From Tropicimonas isoalkanivorans (GTDB lineage: Bacteria > Pseudomonadota > Alphaproteobacteria > Rhodobacterales > Rhodobacteraceae): a DNA stretch of 64,000 bases. A model generated the notes under the pieces. The model was not told the origin of the DNA, made no database searches, and saw only the letters and a program-made list of their open reading frames with translations. Positions 53,601-60,891 of this stretch are shown piece after piece. Numbering within the stretch: the stretch's first letter is position 1; every line of letters begins with the position of its first letter. A program made the translations under genes and the position numbers. The stretch is taken from positions 62,001 through 126,000 of the forward strand of contig NZ_FOLG01000001.1 of NCBI RefSeq assembly GCF_900112335.1, written 5' to 3'.

Positions 53601-54668
53601 GTGGCCGCTGACAGGGAGGCCGTCCTCGCGGCGCTCAAACAGATCGGCGATCCCATCGCGGGAACGGACATCGTTGCAAGCGGCGTGGTCCGGGCGTTGA
53701 ACGTCGGAGACGACGGCGCGGTGCGTTTCGTTCTCGAAATCCCTCCGGATCATGCCGACCGCTTTCAGGTCGTGAAGGCAGAGGCCGAGGCCACGCTGAA
53801 GGCCATGGACGGCATCACCAACGTCTCCATCGTCCTGACCGGACACACGGAGAAGGCGCCGCCGGAGCTTCGTCCGCGCAGGCCCGCTGAGCCGAAAGGC
53901 CCGCAGAAGATCCCCGGTGTGGATCACATCGTGGCCATCGCCAGCGGCAAGGGCGGGGTTGGAAAATCCACCGTGGCCGCCAACCTCGCTTGCGCCCTCG
54001 CTCAGATGGGACGGCGGGTCGGGCTGCTGGACGCCGATGTCTACGGGCCATCCCAGCCTCGGATGCTGGGCGTCTCCGGCCGGCCGGCGAGCCCGGACGG
54101 CAAGACGATCCTGCCACTGCGCAACCACGGCGTCACGCTGATGTCCATCGGGCTGATGACCAACGACGATCAGGCCGTGGTGTGGCGCGGGCCGATGCTG
54201 ATGGGGGCGCTGCAGCAGATGATGATGCAGGTGCAGTGGGGCGCGCTGGACGTCCTACTGGTGGACCTGCCACCTGGCACCGGCGACGTGCAGATGACGC
54301 TGAGCCAGAAGGCGCAGGTGGATGGCGCGATCATCGTATCGACGCCGCAGGACGTGGCGTTGCTCGATGCGCGCAAGGGGATCGACATGTTCCGGCAGCT
54401 CAACGTGCCGATTCTGGGCATGGTCGAGAACATGAGCACTCATATCTGCTCCCAATGCGGGCACGAGGAGCACGTTTTCGGCCATGGTGGCGTTGCCGCG
54501 GAGGCTGCGAAGCTTGGCGTGCCGTTGCTGGCCGAAGTGCCGCTGGACTTGCAGATCCGGATCGCGTCCGACGGTGGCGCGCCCATCGCCGTCAGCCAGC
54601 CGGACAGCGCGCAGGCCGCCGCGTTCTCGACCATCGCCCGGTCTCTGGTCGCGGCGGGTGTCGCGTGA
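53601..54668 (+). CDS. apbC: Mrp/ApbC iron-sulfur carrier ATPase
   Basis: 355 residues from a GTG. N-terminal MIP18-like domain (about 1-85, LKQIGDPIAGTDIVASGVVRALNV) and a P-loop domain with deviant Walker A SGKGGVGKSTVAANLA (about 115-130). The C-terminal cluster-binding pair CSQCG lies near residue 277 in MSTHICSQCGHEEHVFG. It holds and transfers [4Fe-4S] clusters. Context suggests dedication to formate dehydrogenase or ferredoxin maturation, though it may be the general housekeeping copy. Confidence 0.94.
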   Translation: MAADREAVLAALKQIGDPIAGTDIVASGVVRALNVGDDGAVRFVLEIPPDHADRFQVVKAEAEATLKAMDGITNVSIVLTGHTEKAPPELRPRRPAEPKGPQKIPGVDHIVAIASGKGGVGKSTVAANLACALAQMGRRVGLLDADVYGPSQPRMLGVSGRPASPDGKTILPLRNHGVTLMSIGLMTNDDQAVVWRGPMLMGALQQMMMQVQWGALDVLLVDLPPGTGDVQMTLSQKAQVDGAIIVSTPQDVALLDARKGIDMFRQLNVPILGMVENMSTHICSQCGHEEHVFGHGGVAAEAAKLGVPLLAEVPLDLQIRIASDGGAPIAVSQPDSAQAAAFSTIARSLVAAGVA

Positions 54669-54670
54669 CG

Positions 54671-55381
54671 ATGCCGGAGACGATGGATCTCGCAATTCCG
54701 CCGCTGATGTGGGCGGAGGCGGCCCCCGACGATGCATTCGACCACGCCGTCCGCCGGGCGCAGGCGGGGTGTGACGCTGGGCTCGTGGCGCACAACCTGA
54801 CAGCGGCCCAGATGCAGGCCGCGCTGGTACTGGCCCCTGACGTGCCGCTTTCCAAGGCGGTGGCCATGCTTCCCCTCTGCGGGGTCGGCCTGCAAAGTGC
54901 TTTGGGTGCCCTGGCCCCGCCGGAAGTGGCGGTAGAACTCGACTGGAACGGCGGGATACGCGTCAACGGCGGCCTGTGCGGCGGCTTTCGAATCCGCGCA
55001 TCCACGCCGGAGCCTGACGCGGTGCCCGACTGGCTTGTCGTCGGCTTCACGTTGACGTTGCTTCCGGAAACGGACAGCCCCGGCGATACGCCCGAGCGCA
55101 CTGCGCTTTACGCGGAAGGGTGCGGCGACGTTGCCGCGCCGATGCTGTTGGAAGCCTGGTCCCGCCACACATTGAACTGGATCGCCCGCTGGGAAGACGA
55201 CGGCCCCGCACCTCTTCACGCCGAATGGTCCGGTTTGGCACACGGGATTGGCGAGACCGTCGACGTCGGTGCAGTGCGGGGAACCTTCCTGGGCATCGAC
55301 GAGGATTTCGGAATGCTCCTGCGTGATGCCGACACGACCCACCTGATCCCCCTGACCCGCCTGTTGGAGCCGACCTCATGA
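54671..55381 (+). CDS. biotin/lipoate-protein ligase-like protein with DUF4444
   Basis: 236 residues from the ATG at 54671; a GTG at 54665 overlapping the mrp stop (GTGA) is the alternative. Resembles the BPL_LplA_LipB fold: AALVLAPDVPLSKAVAMLPLCGVGLQSALGALAPPEVAVELDWNGGIRVNGG, with the ligase-type core strand before residue 110. The C-terminus (GAVRGTFLGIDEDFGMLLRDADTTHLIPLTRLL) matches DUF4444. Whether it is an active ligase is doubtful: the lysine of the canonical biotin ligase site is not evident. Sits between mrp and DUF6505. Confidence 0.8.
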   Translation: MPETMDLAIPPLMWAEAAPDDAFDHAVRRAQAGCDAGLVAHNLTAAQMQAALVLAPDVPLSKAVAMLPLCGVGLQSALGALAPPEVAVELDWNGGIRVNGGLCGGFRIRASTPEPDAVPDWLVVGFTLTLLPETDSPGDTPERTALYAEGCGDVAAPMLLEAWSRHTLNWIARWEDDGPAPLHAEWSGLAHGIGETVDVGAVRGTFLGIDEDFGMLLRDADTTHLIPLTRLLEPTS

Positions 55382-55857
55382 ACCTCGCCCGCGCCATCCA
55401 TTTCGACGAGAGCGACCAGCGGGTCTATGCCTCCCCGGCGCGGACCGGCGAGTGGTGCATCTCCGGCGGGTTCGAGTTTTCCAACTGGTCGGACGGCGAC
55501 CTGACGGGCAAGGCGCGACAGGCCTTTGCGAATGGCTGGTTCGGATTGGAAACCGGCGGGCGGGTGACCTTCGTGGCCGTGACACGAATCGAACCGGCGG
55601 AACTGGAAACGCTGACCGACCTCCTCGCGCAGCACTTCGTGACCTATTACGGCGCCCCCTCCGCTGAGGCGGCCCGCCCGGTTGCAGCTGAGGAGATCGC
55701 CCAGATGGCCGATCTGTGCGACGAACACGCGCCCAACACGCTCCTGACGGTCGCGCGGGAGCTTACCCCGGCCGGTGTGCGAGAGGCCTATCGCGTGATC
55801 CGGCCGGAGGATGCGGGGCTGGACCAGATCGCCATTCACGGTTCGCTGGACGACTAG
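55378..55857 (+). CDS. DUF6505 protein
   Basis: 159 residues starting with an ATGA overlap with the previous gene. Contains SDQRVYASPARTGEWCISGGFEFSNW and LTDLLAQHFVTYYGAP, followed by EEIAQMADLCDEHAPNTLLTVARELTPAGVREAYR. No domain of known function is visible. Always next to the ligase-like gene in related loci as far as I recall; role unknown. Confidence 0.82.
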   Translation: MNLARAIHFDESDQRVYASPARTGEWCISGGFEFSNWSDGDLTGKARQAFANGWFGLETGGRVTFVAVTRIEPAELETLTDLLAQHFVTYYGAPSAEAARPVAAEEIAQMADLCDEHAPNTLLTVARELTPAGVREAYRVIRPEDAGLDQIAIHGSLDD

Positions 55858-55869
55858 ATCGGCCGGCCG

Positions 55870-55890
55870 CGGGCGGCTTGGCGCCGCCCG
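55870..55890. terminator. stem-loop between convergent DUF6505 and tupA
   Basis: CGGGCGGC-TTGGC-GCCGCCCG, eight-base perfect stem, thirteen bases after the DUF6505 stop and just before the tupA stop. No T-run. Confidence 0.55.
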
Positions 55891-55902
55891 AACACCCTTC
55901 GG

Positions 55903-56712
55903 TCAATCCGTGTCCGCGTTGAACACGAACAGCGTCTCACCGCCGATCGTGTAGCTGTCGATCAACTCCCGCGCCTTGTCCGAGGTCAGCCAGTCCTCCA
56001 GCTTCATCGCCAGATCGTTCCGGACATGATTGTGCATCTCCGGGTTCACCGGCAAATAGGCGTACTGGTTGAACAACACCGGATCGCCGGAATAGAGCAG
56101 CGCCAGATCGCCCTTGTTGCCGAAATTGAGCCAGCTTGCCCGGTCCGACAGGATGTAGGCGTTCATCCCGGCCGCGGTGTTAAGCGCCGCGCCCATCCCC
56201 GCACCGACCGCCTTGTACCAGTCGCCGAACTGGGCCACGTCCAGCCCGGCCTCTTTCCACAGGCTCAGCTCCTTTTTGTGGGTCCCGCTGTCGTCGCCCC
56301 GGCTGACGAAATCGGCCTCTGCGCCCGCGATCTTCTGCAGGCTGTCCACCCCGCTGGCGGCCCCTTTCACCCCGGCGGGATCGTCCGACGGGCCGATGAA
56401 CACGAAGTCATTGTACATGATCTCGCGGCGGTGGGTGCCGTAGCCACCTTCAAGGAAGGCCTCCTCGGCCTTGCGGGAGTGCACGAGGATCGCGTCCACG
56501 TCGCCAGCCTCCCCCAACTTGATGGCCTGCCCCGTACCGACGACGAGCAATTGAACCTCCAGGTCCAGATCGTTCAGAATTTCCGGCAGCAGGACGTCGG
56601 CCAGGCCGGAATTGTGGAACGACGTCGTGACCGCCATCTTCATCACGTCCGCCGCCTGCGCCGCACTGCCGATGGCCAGCGCGAGGATGGCTCCCAAAAG
56701 CTTCTTCATCAT
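55903..56712 (-). CDS. tupA: tungstate ABC transporter substrate-binding protein TupA
   Basis: 269 residues with signal peptide (KKLLGAILALAIGSAAQA) and the TupA anion site near AVTTSFHNSGLADVLLPE (about 28-45), KLGEAGDVDAILVHSRKAEEAFLEGGYG and SRGDDSGTHKKELSLWKEAG. TupA family members bind tungstate far more tightly than molybdate. The TTS motif is one residue shorter than the usual TTTS, but the rest fits. Last gene of the tupBCA operon; ATG overlaps the tupC stop. Confidence 0.88.
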   Translation of the reverse strand: MMKKLLGAILALAIGSAAQAADVMKMAVTTSFHNSGLADVLLPEILNDLDLEVQLLVVGTGQAIKLGEAGDVDAILVHSRKAEEAFLEGGYGTHRREIMYNDFVFIGPSDDPAGVKGAASGVDSLQKIAGAEADFVSRGDDSGTHKKELSLWKEAGLDVAQFGDWYKAVGAGMGAALNTAAGMNAYILSDRASWLNFGNKGDLALLYSGDPVLFNQYAYLPVNPEMHNHVRNDLAMKLEDWLTSDKARELIDSYTIGGETLFVFNADTD

Positions 56713-57422
56713 TCCACAATATCTCCCTTCAGAAAGGCTGCTGCCTGGTGTGTTCTGGTTCGTGCGAAAAAGTCCGCCGCGGAACCGGTTTCATGCACCT
56801 TCCCGTGCAACATGAAGACGACGTCATCGGCGAGGCGGCGTGCCTGGCCCATGTTGTGAGTCGACAGGATCAGGCTCGTGCCATTGGCGCGGGCCGTCAG
56901 CAGGATATCCTCGATCTCCCGCGTCGCGCGTCCGTCGAGGGATGCGCAGGGCTCGTCGAGGAATAGCAACTCCGGCTCCGTGATGAGCGCGCGGGCGAGT
57001 GCGAGCTTCTGCTGCTCCCCGCCGGATAGGACGGGCGCCTGACGCTCCAGCATCCCGCCCAGTCCGACACGCTCCGCCCACGCCTCCGCGCGCTCCAGCG
57101 CGATGCGGCGCGCGACCCCGCGTGCGCGAAGCGGATAGGCAATATTCTGGCGCACCGAGCGGCGCAGCATGATCGGCCTCTGAAACACGAAGGCCTGCGC
57201 CCGGCGCGCCTGCGCGAGGGGGCAAGCCCAGCGGATACTGCCCGCCGTCAGCCGTGCCGCCCCGTGCATCAACCGCAGGAGGGACGTCTTTCCCGCGCCG
57301 TTCGGCCCCATGAACACGCAGATCCCGGTGCCGTCCAGCGTCAGGTCGATCGGGCCGACCAGCACGCGGCCGCGCCGCGATGTCTCCGCGCCTTCCAGCA
57401 CCACTGGGAACAAGCCGCTCAC
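56709..57422 (-). CDS. tupC: tungstate ABC transporter ATPase TupC
   Basis: About 237 residues. Start is a GTG: one at 57422 overlaps the tupB stop as GTGA, another at 57425 lies one codon before. Walker A GPNGAGKTSLLRLMHG, signature LSGGEQQKLALARAL and Walker B LLFLDEPCASLDG are intact. A single ATPase powers the TupB homodimer. Lacks the C-terminal molybdate-sensing domain of ModC. Confidence 0.9.
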   Translation of the reverse strand: MSGLFPVVLEGAETSRRGRVLVGPIDLTLDGTGICVFMGPNGAGKTSLLRLMHGAARLTAGSIRWACPLAQARRAQAFVFQRPIMLRRSVRQNIAYPLRARGVARRIALERAEAWAERVGLGGMLERQAPVLSGGEQQKLALARALITEPELLFLDEPCASLDGRATREIEDILLTARANGTSLILSTHNMGQARRLADDVVFMLHGKVHETGSAADFFARTRTHQAAAFLKGDIVE

Positions 57423-58123
57423 CACCGCCCCTCCCGCTCGGTTCCGCTGAGCCAGTGGATCGAAAGGCTGACGGAAATCGCCATGGCGATCAGCACGAAG
57501 CCGAGGGCGAGCGCCAGTGCGAAATCGCCCTTGCCCGTTTCCAGCGCGATGGCCGTGGTCAGCACGCGGGTCGCGTGGTCAATGTTGCCGCCGACGATCA
57601 TAATCGCCCCGACCTCCCCGATGGCCCGGCCGAACCCGGCAAGCGCGGCCGTTAGCAAGGCGCGGCGCGTATCCCACAAAAGCGTATGGATCTTCTGCCA
57701 CTGCGACACGTTCATGGAAATCAGCAGGTCATGGTATTCCTGCCAGAGATCGCGCAGCGCCTGATGGGCGATACTTGCGATAAGCGGCACGATGATGACG
57801 ACCTGCGCGATCACCATCGCCGTCGGGGTGAACAGCAGCCCGAGGACACCGAGCGGCCCGGAGCGGGACAGAAGGACGTAGACGACAAGGCCAACCACCA
57901 CAGGCGGTAGCCCCATCAGTGCGTTGAGCACCGCAATAATGACCCGGCGCCAGCGGAACCTCTTTACGGCCAGAAGCGCGGCAAGCGGCATCGCGATAAG
58001 CGACGCAATCAACAGCGCGGTCATGGACACGCGCAACGACCGCAGGGCGATCTCGATCAGTTCCGAATTCAGCGTCACGACCAGCCAGAATGCCTGCGCG
58101 AGACCGCTCCAAAGATCGACCAT
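57419..58123 (-). CDS. tupB: tungstate ABC transporter permease TupB
   Basis: 234 residues with five or six helices and the coupling loop WDTRRALLTAALAGFGRAIGEVGAIMIVGGNI (about 150-181). First gene of the operon, unlike the common tupA-tupB-tupC order. Its upstream region carries an ACAAA-N6-TTTGT repeat. Imports tungstate for cofactor insertion, fitting the NAD-dependent formate dehydrogenase at the right edge. Confidence 0.9.
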   Translation of the reverse strand: MVDLWSGLAQAFWLVVTLNSELIEIALRSLRVSMTALLIASLIAMPLAALLAVKRFRWRRVIIAVLNALMGLPPVVVGLVVYVLLSRSGPLGVLGLLFTPTAMVIAQVVIIVPLIASIAHQALRDLWQEYHDLLISMNVSQWQKIHTLLWDTRRALLTAALAGFGRAIGEVGAIMIVGGNIDHATRVLTTAIALETGKGDFALALALGFVLIAMAISVSLSIHWLSGTEREGRW

Positions 58124-58159
58124 GCGCCGATCGCCTCCCCTGTTTGGGGTGGAAACTTG

Positions 58160-58247
58160 CAGGTCGCCCCGCCCATTGCCAGCACAAATTTCCGTTTGTT
58201 CTCAGTGCGTCCCAGAACGACCCTACAGGTCGCAACCCTGCGTTGCG
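58160..58247. promoter_or_regulatory. tup promoter region with inverted and direct repeats
   Basis: ACAAA-TTTCCG-TTTGT (58184-58199) lies 61 bases before the tupB ATG. CAGGTCGC occurs at 58160 and again at 58226. CGACC/GGTCG and CGCAAC/GTTGCG stems between 58218 and 58247 may end the DUF2478 transcript. Confidence 0.4.
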
Positions 58248-58302
58248 CGGCGGCCAATTTGTCCACTACCGCCCGCGACAGCGGGACCCGAAGGACCCCC
58301 GG

Positions 58303-58839
58303 TCAGCCGTTCGAAGCCTGAACCGCGTCCGCGCGGCGCTGCTCGACCTCGGCCCGGCACCAGTCGAGAACCGCGTCCGCATCCTCCGGCAAGCGTTCCG
58401 CAAGGTCCTGCGCATAGTCGGTGAAGCTCGACACCTGACCGGGAGTGACGGCCGTCAGCACCGGAATGCCGGCGGCAAGCGCCGCGCCGATGACGGGCCG
58501 AAAGCCACGGCCGTCCGCCTCCTGCTTGCCGAACTTGTTGACGATCAGGAGATCCGGGCCGCTCTCCAGCGCCGCCGCCACAAGGCCGACCGCGCGTTCG
58601 AGGCCATCGGGGTCCAGCCGGCACCCCTCGGACAGTGCGCCGAGGTTCTGGCTGATGCGAATGATTGCCCCGTCCGCCAGAACATGCAGGTCCATGTCGC
58701 ATTTGCGGTGCGGATCGGTTTCGAGATTCACCTGAATCGCGCCGACCAGCCTGACGCCCTGGTCCAGCAGGCAGGCGGCAACCTCCTGCAACATCGTGTC
58801 GGCCGCACCGCGCCCTTCCGCCACCAGATAGCCGAGCAT
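58303..58839 (-). CDS. DUF2478 protein
   Basis: 178 residues with the DUF2478 pattern: GYLVAEGRGAADTMLQEVAACL at the start, MDLHVLADGAIIRISQNLGALSEGCRLDPDGL (about 49-80) and DLLIVNKFGKQEADGRGFRP (about 95-114). The fold looks like a P-loop-less nucleotide or metal-binding protein, and the family is found next to molybdate or tungstate genes. GGGAAGAG precedes the ATG. Probably cotranscribed with tupBCA, from which it is separated by about 180 bases. Precise role unknown. Confidence 0.85.
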   Translation of the reverse strand: MLGYLVAEGRGAADTMLQEVAACLLDQGVRLVGAIQVNLETDPHRKCDMDLHVLADGAIIRISQNLGALSEGCRLDPDGLERAVGLVAAALESGPDLLIVNKFGKQEADGRGFRPVIGAALAAGIPVLTAVTPGQVSSFTDYAQDLAERLPEDADAVLDWCRAEVEQRRADAVQASNG

Positions 58840-58923
58840 TTGCTCTTCCCTTGCAACTCACGCACCCAACCTACAAGATGCCCGCCAGACAGGAAAGACA
58901 AGCCCGACTGGACCCCTCGCGCG

Positions 58924-59796
58924 ATGCTGCCGGATTACCCCATGCTGCCCGATCCGACAGATCCGCGCCTGACCCGCCGGATTGCCGGCACCGATCACAC
59001 GGGCGCCTCCACTGAAATTTCGGTGGTCGAGGAACGGCCGCTCACGATTTTCCTGAACAGTCAGGAGATCGTCACCGCCATGACGATCGGCGATTATCCC
59101 GACTACCTCGCCTTGGGATTTCTTCGCAATCAGGGTATGTTACTGAACGACGATACTGTGACCGGCGTCGACTACGACGAGGAGTTGGAGACGGTCGTGG
59201 TACGGACGGCGCGGGAGACCTCCTACGAGGACAAGGTGCGCAAGAAGACCCGCACCAGCGGCTGCGCGGTGGGCACCGTCTTTGGCGACATGATGGAAGG
59301 GCTAGAGGGGCTGCGGCTACCCGCGGCCGAGGTCCGAACCAGTTGGCTCTATGCTCTGGCGAAGGAGATCAACACCACGCCTTCACTCTACCTGGAGGCG
59401 GGCGCGATCCACGGCACCGTCCTCTGCCAGCGGGAACGCCCGCTGGTCTACATGGAGGACGTCGGGCGGCACAACGCAGTCGACAAGATCGCGGGCTTCA
59501 TGTTCCGGCACGGCGTGACGCCTGAGGACAAGATCCTCTACACCACTGGCCGCCTCACCTCCGAGATGGTCATCAAGACCGCGCAGATGGGCATTCCTGT
59601 GCTGGTGTCCCGCTCCGGCTTCACGGCCTGGGGAGTCGAGATCGCCCGCCGTGTTGGACTGACGCTCGTTGGACGGATGCGTGGGCAGAGGTTCGTCTGT
59701 CTTTCGGGCGAAGAGCGGCTGATCCGTGATGCCGATCCGGCTCACGAAGCCGAGGAAGCCTCGAAACATCGGCGTAAGGCGGCGCAGGATGGGTGA
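58924..59796 (+). CDS. fdhD: formate dehydrogenase accessory sulfurtransferase FdhD
   Basis: 290 residues from the ATG at 58924 (alternative ATG 58942). Conserved segments: ERPLTIFLNSQEIVTAMTIGDYPDYLALGFLRNQGM, the single-cysteine active loop TSGCAVGTVFGD (about residue 115) in place of the enteric CxxC, and PLVYMEDVGRHNAVDKIAGF. FdhD moves sulfur from IscS-type desulfurase to the bis-MGD of formate dehydrogenase. Divergent from DUF2478 and first of the fdhD-mobA-mobB-moeA run. Confidence 0.95.
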   Translation: MLPDYPMLPDPTDPRLTRRIAGTDHTGASTEISVVEERPLTIFLNSQEIVTAMTIGDYPDYLALGFLRNQGMLLNDDTVTGVDYDEELETVVVRTARETSYEDKVRKKTRTSGCAVGTVFGDMMEGLEGLRLPAAEVRTSWLYALAKEINTTPSLYLEAGAIHGTVLCQRERPLVYMEDVGRHNAVDKIAGFMFRHGVTPEDKILYTTGRLTSEMVIKTAQMGIPVLVSRSGFTAWGVEIARRVGLTLVGRMRGQRFVCLSGEERLIRDADPAHEAEEASKHRRKAAQDG

Positions 59797-60400
59797 GATC
59801 GCCGGCGTCATCCTCGCAGGCGGGCGGGCGACGCGCATGGGGGGCGGCGACAAGGGATTGCGGCCGCTCGGCGACCGGCGGCTGATCGACCACGTCATCG
59901 CTCGGCTGGCGCCCCAAGTTGGCGCACTTGCGATCAACGCCAACGGAGATCCGTCCCGTTTCGACGAATTCGGCCTGCCCGTCCTGCCCGATCCCCTGCC
60001 CGATTTTCCCGGCCCGCTGGCAGGCGTTCTGGCGGGCCTGGAGTGGGCAGCCGCCGAAGGGTATGCCGCCATCGTGACCGCCGCCGCCGACACCCCGTTC
60101 TTTCCGGCCGATCTGGTTGCCGGGCTGACGCGGGCTGCGGGACCCGATAGGCTTGCTCTGGCGGCATCACGCGACGCGAGCGGAAAGCTCTGGCGGCACC
60201 CGACCTTCGGCCTCTGGCCGATCGCCCTGAGAGACGATTTGCGGGCCTCCCTGCTGGATGGACTGCGCAAGATCGTGCTGTGGACGGACCGTCACGGCGC
60301 CGGTCTCGCCGAATTCGCCCATACCGGCCACGACCCGTTCTTCAACGTCAACGCGCCCGAGGATATCGCTGCGGCGGAACTACTGTTGGTACATCAATGA
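59789..60400 (+). CDS. mobA: molybdenum cofactor guanylyltransferase MobA
   Basis: 203 residues beginning GEIAGVILAGGRATRMGGGDKGLRPLG, the GTP-binding signature, with TAAADTPFF near residue 100. It attaches GMP to molybdopterin to make the MGD form used by both formate dehydrogenases. Its ATG lies eight bases inside fdhD, and it shares ATGA with mobB. Confidence 0.95.
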   Translation: MGEIAGVILAGGRATRMGGGDKGLRPLGDRRLIDHVIARLAPQVGALAINANGDPSRFDEFGLPVLPDPLPDFPGPLAGVLAGLEWAAAEGYAAIVTAAADTPFFPADLVAGLTRAAGPDRLALAASRDASGKLWRHPTFGLWPIALRDDLRASLLDGLRKIVLWTDRHGAGLAEFAHTGHDPFFNVNAPEDIAAAELLLVHQ

Positions 60401-60891
60401 AGCTTTATGGAATAACTGGCTGGAAAAACTCGGGAAAGACCGGCTTGGTAGAGCGCATCGTGACGGAGATCTGCAGTCGCGGGCACAGTGTGTCGACCAT
60501 CAAGCACGCCCATCACGACGCCGACGTCGACCAACCCGGGCGGGACAGCCACAGGCACCGTCAGGCCGGTGCGCGGGAAGTCTTGCTCGCCACCCCGCAT
60601 CGCTGGGCGCTGATGCACGAGTTGCGGGGCGCGGCCGAGCCGCCCCTGCCTGATCTGCTGGCGCAGATGTCGCCGGTCGATCTCATCCTGATCGAAGGCT
60701 GCAAGACGGAGCCGCACCCCAAAATCGAAGCGTTTCGCCAGGCGAACGGCCGTGTGCCGTTGGCCGGGCAGAACGCTACCATCCGCGCCGTCGCGTCGGA
60801 CTGCGCCATGCCGGATGTTGCCGTTCCGATCTTCGATCTGAATGACACCACAGCAATTGCCGACTTCATCCTGCGGGAGGTTGGCCTTTGA
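60397..60891 (+). CDS. mobB: MobB, molybdopterin-guanine dinucleotide adaptor GTPase
   Basis: 164 residues from the ATG at 60397. Walker A GWKNSGKTGLVERI near the start, TIKHAHHDADVDQPGRDSHRHRQAGA (about 34-59) and VDLILIEGCKTEPHPKIEAFR. Enhances MGD formation with MobA. Overlaps both neighbours. Confidence 0.94.
   Translation: MKLYGITGWKNSGKTGLVERIVTEICSRGHSVSTIKHAHHDADVDQPGRDSHRHRQAGAREVLLATPHRWALMHELRGAAEPPLPDLLAQMSPVDLILIEGCKTEPHPKIEAFRQANGRVPLAGQNATIRAVASDCAMPDVAVPIFDLNDTTAIADFILREVGL

Noticed and set aside
58124-58302. Molybdenum/tungsten cofactor riboswitch before tupB.
   Set aside because: I looked for the conserved Moco riboswitch core and found only simple dyads and short repeats; no support for the aptamer.
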